Assembly: GCA_026770585.1 (NCBI GenBank)
Contig: MU647091.1
Coordinates: 28,353-40,477 of the forward strand
Direction: 5' to 3'
From: Baffinella frigidus
Lineage: Eukaryota > Cryptophyceae > Cryptomonadales > Baffinellaceae
Length of the DNA stretch: 12,125 nucleotides
A model generated the notes under the pieces. It was not told the origin of the DNA. It searched no databases and worked only from the letters and a program-made list of their open reading frames with translations. Both the position numbers and the translations under genes were made by a program. This document shows positions 6,489-11,915 of the stretch, piece by piece (position 1 is the stretch's first letter; the number at the start of each line of letters is the position of its first letter).

Positions 6489-6720
6489 GTTTGGATGCCA
6501 GCAGTCCACTCCACAGTGGGCTTGGGTGGGGTATTCCATGTGCGTTCTTGGAGCCGTTTGTGCATTCTTGGAGCCGTTTTTCTGCTAAAAGATGACTTTT
6601 GAGAACCATTTCCCCTGAAAATGACTTTTGAGGGTTGGTGGCCTGTGAGGATGCCAGCAGTCGAGAGAGAGAGTGGGAGAGAGAGAGTGTGTGTGAGCGA
6701 GAGAGAGAAGAAGAAGAGGG
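6489..6720. repeat. Short direct repeats and a GA tract
   Basis: GATGCCAGCAGTC at about 6494 and 6651; two tandem copies of TTCTTGGAGCCGTTT near 6545 and 6565; two copies of ATGACTTTTGAG near 6591 and 6620; then GA/GT microsatellite from 6663. No gene. Confidence 0.75.
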
Positions 6721-6747
6721 GCTGGCGTCTCTGTCTATGCGGGCTTC

Positions 6748-7107
6748 TTGGTGGGCAGTAGCCCTCTGGCGTGGGGGGAGGTACTTGGTGGACCGGCGGA
6801 GGCGACGAAGAAGAAGAAGGCAGGGGGTGGTGACCCTAGCGCTCTCTCTGTCTATCTGTCTATTCGGGCTACTTGCTGCGTGTCTGTTTGGGCTACTTGC
6901 TACTTGGTGGACAGTACTTGGTGGACCGGCGGAGGCGACGAAGAAGAAGAGGAGGAGGGGTTGGTGATCCTAGCGCTCTCTGTGTCTATTAGGTGGTGGA
7001 CAGTAGCCCTCTGGCGTGGGGGGAGGTACTTGGTGGACTGGCGGAGGCGACGAAGAAGAAGAAGGCAGGGGGAGGAGGGGTTGGTGACCCTAGCGCTGTC
7101 TCTTGTC
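6748..7107. repeat. GC-rich tandem array, three units of about 112-133 bp
   Basis: TGGACCGGCGGAGGCGACGA recurs near 6789, 6922 and 7034 (once with T for C), with GAAGAAGAAG, CCCTAGCGCTCTC and GCCCTCTGGCGTGGGGGG in the same order. The Arg-rich plus-strand frames here are translations of the array. The GTGG-ending CTCTGGCGTGG motif inside resembles one end of the CCACGCCAGAG foldbacks. Confidence 0.85.
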
Positions 7108-7109
7108 TA

Positions 7110-7236
7110 CCACGCCAGATTCTTGGGAGGTGTTGCCAAAAAGTCAATTTCCCCTCAAGACAGTGGTCTTCAAAAGTCAAAGAACCCCATCAGGTGTGTT
7201 TTAAAGAAATCAACACCCACCTCCAATCTGGCGTGG
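7110..7236 (+). mobile_element. CCACGCCAGA foldback, copy 3 (127 bp)
   Basis: CCACGCCAGATT / AATCTGGCGTGG ends. The interior aligns along its length with 6299-6423. Flanking dinucleotides TA and GA are not identical, so the target duplication is lost or mutated. Confidence 0.85.
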
Positions 7237-7283
7237 GACGCCTAACACGACCGAGGTAAGGCACCAAAAGTTATTATTATTTT

Positions 7284-7341
7284 CAAAATGTGTCAACTCA
7301 AGTCGCAGAGACCAAAATGTGTCAACTCAAGCCGCAGAGAC
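7284..7341 (+). repeat. Two tandem 29-bp units
   Basis: Units 7284-7312 and 7313-7341, each with AAAATGTGTCAACTCAAG and CGCAGAGAC, differ at one base. Confidence 0.9.
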
Positions 7342-7417
7342 CCCAGATCTGGGGTCTCTGCGAGGTGAATAGAAAATGTTCCAGGGCACTATTTGAGTCA
7401 CCTCCCAGGGCTAGTGG
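7333..7417. mobile_element. Half of a CTAGTGG-ended foldback with a 30-bp palindrome
   Basis: A perfect 30-bp palindrome at 7333-7362, centred on ACCCCAGATCTGGGGT, is followed by TTTGAGTCACCTCCCAGGG and CTAGTGG. This matches the centre and right half of the element at 10448-10620. The left half is missing or replaced by the 29-bp tandem. Confidence 0.75.
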
Positions 7418-7461
7418 AAAGCCCGCACCCTAGACCCTGGCATGGTCAAGGGGGGAGGAAC

Positions 7462-7629
7462 ACGCAAGAGTGTAGGGCTGGCCTGGGAAAACAAGCCAGT
7501 TCACACGAAATTTGTAACAACTTTCCGAAATTTCGATTTTTCTGTGGGAAGAATGTCCACTTGTGAACTTAAGAAATAGTAGAATTCTACTATTTCTCCT
7601 GTGGGTCACTCAGCCCTACACTCTTGCGT
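7462..7629. mobile_element. ACGCAAGAGTG foldback (168 bp)
   Basis: Perfect 19-bp ends ACGCAAGAGTGTAGGGCTG / CAGCCCTACACTCTTGCGT, inner pair GTTCACA/TGTGAAC, and a perfect 24-bp palindrome at 7573-7596 with GAATTC at its centre. It directly abuts the next element at 7630. Confidence 0.85.
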
Positions 7630-7970
7630 CCACCAACCCTCACGGAAAGACCAAATGACCGAAAACCTTTGAGCCATTTTCCCTTGCCAGACCCCCCAGA
7701 TCGGGGGGGCTGGCAAAAGTCAATTTTGGGCTACAACCCCTATTCTCCCTTCAAAAAATCAACTTTTGGCGAAATTGAGAAAAGGTCGAGAATTTCATCC
7801 GGACGAGTATTTATGATAAATACGCACCGGCGACGAAATTTACAACACAAATGCTTTAATAATTACTAGTACGGTCCATTTGTGTGGTAAATTTCGTTGC
7901 AGTGGCGTATTTATCATAAATACTCTCCGCGATTAAATTGACAATTTGGTCCCCCCGTGAGGGCTGGTGG
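7630..7970. mobile_element. CCACCAACCCTCACGG foldback (2-bp GT duplication), with a nested foldback
   Basis: CCACCAACCCTCACGG and CCGTGAGGGCTGGTGG ends, then GACCAAAT / ATTTGGTC. Flanked by GT at 7628-7629 and 7971-7972. Contains an imperfect GCCAG...CTGGC palindrome (about 7686-7714) and CAAAAGTCAATTTTGG, plus the insertion at 7805-7925. It ends 11 bp from the proposed donor of candidate exon 3 on the minus strand, so it would lie in an intron. Confidence 0.85.
7805..7925. mobile_element. Nested GAGTATTTATG foldback (121 bp)
   Basis: Perfect 21-bp terminal repeats (7805-7825 and 7905-7925), themselves containing the palindrome GTATTTATGATAAATAC. Inner arms ACGAAATTTACAACACAAAT and ATTTGTGTGGTAAATTTCGT relate it to the other ACTACACA-type foldbacks. 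Confidence 0.85.
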
Positions 7971-7981
7971 GTGGAAGGCAC

Positions 7982-8128
7982 CTGGCGGGGCGGAGCAGGA
8001 GCAGGAGGAGCAGCAGGCACCTCCTGGCCGCGGGCTGGCTTCCGCATGCGCCCGAGGATGTCGTCGGGGTCGAACCCGACTGCTCCAAGCAGCCCGCGCG
8101 CCCCCCGCTGCCCTGCAACACGGTGACC
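7982..8128 (-). CDS. Candidate exon 3 of the plastid-targeted gene (partial)
   Basis: Inferred exon of 147 nt (49 codons, phase 0 at both ends). On the minus strand it follows a good acceptor (CCTCCGCACCTCGCAG) with a branch-point-like CACTGAC about 20 nt upstream, and ends CGCCAG before GTGCCT. The reading has GLLGAVGFDPDDILGRMRKP and then a Pro/Ala-rich tail; I do not recognise the family. The neighbouring acceptor at 8196 (CTTCTTGCAG) gives a less protein-like frame. Without splicing at the 3' end, translation continues into the adjacent foldback and stops near 7856. Composition is GC-rich, unlike the foldbacks. Later exons were not found. Confidence 0.4.
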
Positions 8129-8232
8129 CTGCGAGGTGCGGAGGGTCAGTGAACACCCCTGACTGCTGACAAGGTGCGGCGAGGCGGGAGTCAGACTGCA
8201 AGAAGTGCGGGGAGGCAGGTTAGTCGTAAAAG

Positions 8233-8394
8233 TCCCGAAAATGAAGGTAGTTTCGCCTACGGCATTGCCTAGGACCTCCTACCGTAGGCCGAGGGCTCGT
8301 AGGAAAGGAGGTCCTAGGAGCCCTACGGCCTACGGTAGCTAGGTCCTACCTAATTCCGTAGGGAAACTACCCAACTTTCCGGGAGTTTCCCTAT
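8233..8394. mobile_element. TCCCG foldback inside candidate intron 2
   Basis: Outer arms TCCCGAAAATGAAGGTAGTT and AACTACCCAACTTTCCGGGA (imperfect) are followed inward by CGCCTACGG / CCGTAGGG, and an inner stem CCTAGGACCTCCT / AGGAGGTCCTAGG. Its palindromic interior is rich in CCTACGG, like module F. It would sit entirely within the 288-nt intron between 8416 and 8129; without it that intron is 126 nt, close to the 142-nt intron 1. Confidence 0.8.
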
Positions 8395-8416
8395 GAAGGT
8401 CTTACTCCAAACTTAC

Positions 8417-8482
8417 TGCGACACGACTAACGTGGTAAGTACTGGATACCCGCGCACATTTCCCTCGTTTCTCGGGCGAGGG
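8417..8482 (-). CDS. Candidate exon 2 of the plastid-targeted gene
   Basis: Inferred exon of 66 nt (22 codons, phase 0). Acceptor CTCGCACTTCCCCCAG has a clear pyrimidine tract; donor CGCA/GTAAGT matches the eukaryotic consensus well. The codons give a basic peptide beginning PSPEKRGKCARVS, with no stop in the frame carried over from exon 1. Unspliced, the exon 1 frame instead runs to a stop at 8427. Transcript evidence would decide; I rate it on splice-site quality and frame continuity only. Confidence 0.4.
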
Positions 8483-8624
8483 CTGGGGGAAGTGCGAGAA
8501 TCTCAGGTGCTTCTTGGTACGGACAGGGTGCTGGCCACGCGGCAGTCACCGCGGAATGCGAGGCGCACACTTTTCGCTCGGAGCGAGTTTCATCTCGGGT
8601 GCATGGCGTTCGGAGGCCGGATAC

Positions 8625-8786
8625 CTTAGGCGCGGCGCCGAACGAGGGGGAGGAGGTCAGCCGGGGCTGAGAGAGGAAGGCGGAGCGCCCTGCCGCTGAA
8701 CCGGAGAGTGGGAGCGGAGAGAGGAAGGCATGCGCGGAGGGCACGAAGAGGAGCAGCGGTGCCAGAACGCACAGCGAGCGCATCAT
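8625..8786 (-). CDS. Candidate exon 1: bipartite plastid-targeting leader
   Basis: 54 codons from ATG at 8786 (ATGATG; an in-frame ATG at 8813 is possible but would put nine residues before the hydrophobic core). Residues 3-20, RSLCVLAPLLLFVPSAHA, form a textbook signal peptide. Cleavage after AHA leaves Phe at +1 (FLSPLPLSG), as in the ASAF/FVAP-type motifs known from nuclear-encoded proteins of complex plastids. Residues 21-54 have eight Ser, no Asp or Glu, and Arg/Lys only as positives, typical of a transit peptide. AAG/GTATCC at 8625/8624 is a good donor. The protein would cross the ER and then enter the plastid. The cargo is unknown, since only short further exons can be proposed. It is transcribed away from the candidate plus-strand gene. 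Confidence 0.6.
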
Positions 8787-9262
8787 GCCAATCGGGGGCC
8801 GGTCTACGATCAAGATCCTCTGAAGTGTCCAGGGCTGGACGCTTTCTCAAGTTGACCGGAAACACCTCAAAAGTTGCGTCCGAGGAAGGACGATTCCACA
8901 ACGCCTCACGGCGAGCTCCAAGCGGCATACACTCCCCTGAGATGCCGAGGGATCGCAACGCCAACCGCGAGGACGCGTTGCACCACGGCCCAACCCACTC
9001 GCGAGACTCGGACAGGCGCAAGGAAACCGCGGCGGAGGCGATCGTCTCGCCCGCAGCCCCTGCACCGCAGACTGGCACCTTGCGGCCCACCAAGGAAAGC
9101 AATGTGACTGCCCTCAAGCAGGAGCTCTGCCAGAACGTCTTTCTCAAGGGGGTAGTCCCCGAGTGTCAGGTCAAGATGATGCTCAAGGGCCCGCTCCTGG
9201 TGCGAAGCGAGGCAAGGCGGGACTGGGGAGCAGCTGGGTGTTCCATTCGCACACCAAACCTC
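8787..9262. promoter_or_regulatory. GC-rich interval between two divergent candidate genes
   Basis: If both flanking first exons are right, this 476-bp stretch holds both 5' UTRs and promoters. I see no TATA box or clear motif. It is free of foldbacks, unlike its surroundings. Long frames overlap it: plus 8708-9550 (280 codons), minus 9514-8906 and minus 9147-8626. One of them could be real coding sequence, in which case this is not a promoter. None shows a recognisable domain. Confidence 0.3.
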
Positions 9263-9280
9263 ATGGATCGAGCGCGCAAC

Positions 9281-9478
9281 ATGCGGAGCCCTACCTCTCC
9301 TCGGCGCCCGCCCCCGCTCGCGACCCCCTGTCCCCTTATCCCCATCCTCTTCCTCCTCCTCGCGCTCTGTGTTCGCCCTGCATCGCCCAGCCGCGGATCC
9401 GAGGGCCATCCTCCGGGAAATGATGAGAATCAGCTGTGGGGAGACGCGGGGGGAGCGGCACACGGGGATGGATTCCAG
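9281..9478 (+). CDS. Candidate first exon of a secreted or membrane protein (partial)
   Basis: 66 codons from ATG at 9281 (an in-frame ATG at 9263 adds six residues). After a basic, Pro-rich start (RSPTSPRRPPP) comes a hydrophobic stretch PLIPILFLLLALCV and then RPASPSRG, a signal-peptide or signal-anchor profile. The rest is Gly/Asp-rich (GNDENQLWGDAGGAAHGDGF). It ends TTCCAG/GTGAGA, a strong donor at 9478/9479, phase 0. The same frame is open back to ATG 8708, so a 280-codon version with an internal membrane segment is the alternative. Unspliced it stops at 9550 inside a module F copy, which argues for the donor. No family recognised; no later exon found in the repeats downstream. Confidence 0.4.
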
Positions 9479-9512
9479 GTGAGAGTCCCAGCTCTGTCGC
9501 AGGCTCCCACAC

Positions 9513-9570
9513 ACCTAGAACCCTACGGTAGGCAACCCGTAGGGGCATAGGGGGGTTCCTACGGATAAGA
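9513..9570 (+). repeat. Module F, copy 4 (5' truncated)
   Basis: ACCTAGAACCCTACGGTAGG, CCCGTAGGGGCATAG and TTCCTACGGATAAGA match the 3' two thirds of the module. The GAATAACCCC head is missing. It lies in the presumed intron after 9478. Confidence 0.85.
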
Positions 9571-9624
9571 GAATCGATGTCTATCACGCCAACGGTCAAA
9601 CCCCGCCTGTGAAAGTCGTCTGGG

Positions 9625-9785
9625 CCACACAGCGGGCATCGAAGGGATTTTCGGCCCATTTTGGGCCGAGTTTCCGTTGCCTTGTCCGTAGGAAACCCCC
9701 TATGTCCCTACGGGTTGCCTACCGTAGGGTCCTAGGTCTTGTCGCTTAGGGGTTATTCAGAATCCCTTCGAAATCCGCTGTGTGG
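9625..9785. mobile_element. CCACACAGCGG foldback with module F as its core
   Basis: CCACACAGCGG...TCGAAGGGATT pairs with AATCCCTTCGAA...CCGCTGTGTGG (one 3-bp mismatched patch). Module F fills most of the interior (9671-9758). Flanking dinucleotides GG and TG differ, but TGGG occurs on both sides (9621-9624 and 9786-9789). The same family as 2722-3026. Confidence 0.85.
9671..9758 (-). repeat. Module F, copy 5 (full, 88 bp)
   Basis: In reverse sense TTTCCGTTGCCTTGTCCGTA through CCCTACGGGTTGCCTACCGT to GCTTAGGGGTTATTC. Together with 11516-11604 it defines the full module. Confidence 0.9.
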
Positions 9786-9787
9786 TG

Positions 9788-9958
9788 GGGCGCACCAATT
9801 TCATCTCGACAGATAACTGAATCAGTTCTCTAATTAGCGTTGTCATTTAATTAGGAAGCCTCATTAAATTTACTATGCCCTAACCAATTTCTCCTATTCA
9901 ATCTCCTATTCAAAAGGAACTGATTCACTTATCTTCCGAGAAGAAATTTGGTGAGCCC
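9788..9958. mobile_element. GGGCGCACCAATTTC foldback (171 bp)
   Basis: CACCAATTTCATCTCG, AGATAACTGAATCAGTTC on the left pairs with GAACTGATTCACTTATCT, CGAGAAGAAATTTGGTG on the right, about 90% over 37 bp. The A/T-rich centre includes two tandem TCTCCTATTCAA units. It lies 2 bp from the preceding foldback. Confidence 0.8.
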
Positions 9959-10062
9959 GGGCTCTTTCCCGCTCCAAAGTGGACGGATTTGCACCGCAAA
10001 CCCAGCATATCGACTTGAGAATAGTCGGTCAGCACTAGTGAGGCTGAGGTAGGAGACCCAAG

Positions 10063-10190
10063 CCACTTAGCAGCGAGCGAAGACCTTTTCACCTTGAATG
10101 CAAGGTGAAATTCCGGTTAGGTTCCAGGGCAATGGATAAGATTCTAGTACAAATCGGTGAGATGGACTGTATACGTGAAGCCCCCAGTGG
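10063..10190 (+). mobile_element. CCACTTAGCAGC element, copy 3 (right end eroded)
   Basis: CCACTTAGCAGCGAGCGA, then the hairpin TTCACCTTG-AATG-CAAGGTGAA, GTTCCAGGGCAATGGATAAG and ATGGACTGTATACGTGAAGC. Relative to copy 1, the hairpin changes G to A on one side and the paired C to T on the other. The right end reads CAGTGGCTT rather than GCTGCTAAGTGG; AAGCCACT/AGTGGCTT now form the outermost pair. Confidence 0.8.
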
Positions 10191-10280
10191 CTTGAATTGA
10201 GACATCGTGTGCGAGTAAGGCTTCACTGAGGAGAACAGGGTTCAGCAGCACGTGCGGGCTCATATCTCCTTATGGTGGAA

Positions 10281-10345
10281 ACAAACGCCACATGTACCGG
10301 TACAAACGCCATTTGTACCGGTACAAACGCCATTTGTACCGGTAC
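10281..10345. repeat. Three 21-bp units with GTACCGGTAC palindrome
   Basis: GTACCGGTACAAACGCCATTT repeated, the first copy slightly diverged. Each unit includes the self-complementary GTACCGGTAC. No unique spacers, so it is not a CRISPR array. Confidence 0.9.
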
Positions 10346-10357
10346 AGCGACTGTGTC

Positions 10358-10436
10358 AAGTCACTCCGGTCATCCTACATGGGGTAGTAAGTATCCTGTG
10401 TGTAAAGTCACTCCGGCCATCCTACACGGGGTAGTA
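10358..10436 (+). repeat. Two 32-bp direct repeats, 15 bp apart
   Basis: AAGTCACTCCGGYCATCCTA continuing CAYGGGGTAGTA at 10358-10389 and 10405-10436, two differences. Confidence 0.9.
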
Positions 10437-10447
10437 TCCCCAGACTG

Positions 10448-10620
10448 CCACCAGCCCTGGGAGGTGGCTCAAATTGTGGTCTGGAGTTGGAGCCATTTTA
10501 CCTTGTAGACACCCCAGATCTGGGGTGTCTACAACTTAAGAAGTCACAATCTTGATACAAAATCAACTTTTGGCATTTTTGTTCCAAACCACAATTTGAG
10601 CCACCTCCAAGGGCTAGTGG
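10448..10620. mobile_element. CCACCAGCCCTGG foldback (2-bp TG duplication)
   Basis: About 32-bp imperfect ends from CCACCAGCCCTGGGAGGTGG to CCACCTCCAAGGGCTAGTGG, then CTCAAATTGTGG / CCACAATTTGAG. Flanked by TG at 10446-10447 and 10621-10622. A perfect 32-bp palindrome (10503-10534) is centred on ACCCCAGATCTGGGGT. Confidence 0.9.
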
Positions 10621-10648
10621 TGTGCATGCATTGCGGCCGTGCTGGCTG

Positions 10649-10798
10649 CCATCAACCCTCACAGCTTGGGCAAATCGACGATTTTCGACTTGGGATTTCA
10701 AGGGGGTTCAAGTCGGAATCCGACTTCAATGGCTCCAATTCCCCTTGAAACCGGGAAATCGAAAATCGTTGATTTGCCCAAGCCGTGAGGGTTGGTGG
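10649..10798. mobile_element. CCATCAACCCTCAC foldback, uninterrupted (2-bp TG duplication)
   Basis: CCATCAACCCTCACAGCTTG and its GCCGTGAGGGTTGGTGG partner, with AAATCGACGATTTTCG / CGAAAATCGTTGATTT further in. Centre GTCGGAATCCGAC. Flanked by TG at 10647-10648 and 10799-10800. It provides the empty-site reference for the interrupted relative at 6004-6488. Confidence 0.9.
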
Positions 10799-10852
10799 TG
10801 GGTTTGAATGTACTGTGGGAGGCGACACGCGAGAGCAGAATGATGCTGTAGA

Positions 10853-10903
10853 GAGTCACCTACCCAGAGGCATACATCACCAAGTATACAACGTATACGA
10901 AGA
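10853..10903 (+). repeat. Dispersed 50-bp block shared with 3560-3610
   Basis: ACCTACCCAGAG and 28 identical bases (10876-10903 equal 3583-3610) containing GTATACAACGTATAC, in the same orientation 7.3 kb apart. At 3560 it lies inside a foldback; here it does not obviously. A plus frame at 10785-10988 crosses it. Confidence 0.8.
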
Positions 10904-10974
10904 TGAAGGTCGCTGTCTCTCTTGGGACAATCTCATGCGGAATCAGATTCCTGTCAAAACACCGGTTGTGCTAT

Positions 10975-11047
10975 CTCAAGGGTGGTAGCAAATTCCACCC
11001 TTGAGGATGGTAGCAAATTAGAGCGCTCTACCTCGAAGTAGAGCGCT
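10975..11047. repeat. Two adjacent hairpins
   Basis: CTCAAGGGTGG / CCACCCTTGAG with a 9-nt loop TAGCAAATT (10975-11005); the loop motif GGTAGCAAATT recurs at 11009. Then AGCGCTCTAC / GTAGAGCGCT (11022-11047). The second runs into AGAGCGCTTGCGG, the same end as the foldback at 11688. Confidence 0.8.
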
Positions 11048-11068
11048 TGCGGGAAAAAATGCTCCCGG

Positions 11069-11117
11069 ACCCTACAGTAGGACGATGCCTAGGGCCCTAT
11101 GGTGTTCCTATGGGGAG
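11069..11117 (+). repeat. Decayed CCTACGG-type module
   Basis: GACCCTACAGTAGGACGATG and GTTCCTATGGGGAGG recall module F with many changes. Confidence 0.5.
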
Positions 11118-11138
11118 GGTGCTTTCTTATGAGCGAGG

Positions 11139-11280
11139 TTTATCCGGGGAAACCTATTTTTCTTTCATTTGATGGCAACGAAAATTACTACACAATTCGT
11201 TCTTATTAGTAATATAAAAGAATCTGTGTAGTAATTTTGATTGCCATCAAATGAAAGAAAAATAGGTTTCCCCGGATAAA
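11139..11280. mobile_element. TTTATCCGGGG foldback (142 bp, 56-bp arms)
   Basis: The arms are identical for 40 bp, differ at two bases, then match for 14 more (AAAATTACTACACA). GG lies on both sides (11137-11138 and 11281-11282), a possible 2-bp duplication. The 30-bp centre is A/T-rich. The near-identical arms suggest a young copy; a degraded relative is at 2447-2596. Confidence 0.9.
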
Positions 11281-11314
11281 GGTACCACTGTTCTCAAGGG
11301 TGGACTTTGCTGGA

Positions 11315-11412
11315 GGTCTGGTCGCTTAGGGGTTATTCAAACCTAGCTTAGGAAACCCCGCGAATCTCCTGCGGATCAGCCAGGACGAGCTTATGGAGCC
11401 CACGGACGACTC
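11315..11412 (+). repeat. 98-bp direct repeat, first copy
   Basis: Matches 11581-11678 at a constant offset of 266 bp with about five differences. Begins in the F-terminal GGTCTGGTCGCTTAGGGG and ends at CCCACGGACGACTC. The part after GGATCAG is exon-like (see findings). Confidence 0.9.
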
Positions 11413-11515
11413 CAGAAAGGTATGGGTCGTGGCGCTAGGGTTTGACCATCAATCTGCCAGGATTTGACCATCAAGGCGTCGGTGTCCGGGGTCAGCCTCC
11501 TGGAAGGTATGCCTA

Positions 11516-11604
11516 TTTCCGTTACCTTATCCGTAGGAAACCCCCCCATGTCCCTACGGGTTGCCTACCGTAGGGTCCTAGGTCTGGTCGCTTAGGGGTT
11601 ATTC
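11516..11604 (-). repeat. Module F, copy 6 (full, 89 bp)
   Basis: In reverse sense TTTCCGTTACCTTATCCGTA through CCCTACGGGTTGCCTACCGT to GCTTAGGGGTTATTC. Not enclosed by the CCACACAGCGG ends, so the module also occurs outside that foldback family. Confidence 0.9.
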
Positions 11605-11678
11605 AAACCTCGCTTAGGAAAACCCGCGAAGCTCCTTCGGATCAGCCAGGAAGAGCTTATGGAGCCCACGGACGACTC
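11581..11678 (+). repeat. 98-bp direct repeat, second copy
   Basis: Second copy of 11315-11412; it continues directly from module F copy 6, whereas the first copy has only the last 24 bp of the module. Confidence 0.9.
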
Positions 11679-11687
11679 GTGGAAGGT

Positions 11688-11848
11688 AGAGCGCTTGCGG
11701 CAAACTTATCCAATTTCAAGAAGATTTCCCCCCCCAGAAATCGAGAAATTTGTACCAGGACGTGACATGTAAACGGTCCTGCTAAACGATTCTGGTGCAA
11801 ATCCTGAAAAAACTCTTAAAATCGGCCAAGTTTTCCCGCAAGCGCTCT
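11688..11848. mobile_element. AGAGCGCTTGCGG foldback (161 bp)
   Basis: AGAGCGCTTGCGG...AAACTT pairs with AAGTTT...CCGCAAGCGCTCT. Inner pair AAATTTGTACCAGGA / TTCTGGTGCAAAT, imperfect. A C-run lies near 11728. Confidence 0.75.
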
Positions 11849-11915
11849 TTCTCAGCCTCTGCATAGTTGTACCACAGCTCAAGCCCCACCCGTGAGATCG
11901 CGAAAAGGTAACTTA

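Noticed and set aside
6237-6602. 121-residue plus-strand frame
   Set aside because: It spans one end of one foldback, the whole of another and the host element, all with non-coding relatives.
6635-7245. Arg-rich plus-strand frames of 110 and 165 residues
   Set aside because: They read through a GA tract, a three-unit tandem array and into a foldback element.
8626-9514. Long minus-strand frames 9147-8626 and 9514-8906 as genes
   Set aside because: No domain, signal or splice logic seen; likely shadows of GC-rich sequence. Kept only as an alternative in the interval entry.
9621-9789. 4-bp TGGG target duplication at the 9625-9785 element
   Set aside because: The match lies in a G-rich run next to GTGG and disagrees with the 2-bp duplications proven elsewhere; coincidence is likely.
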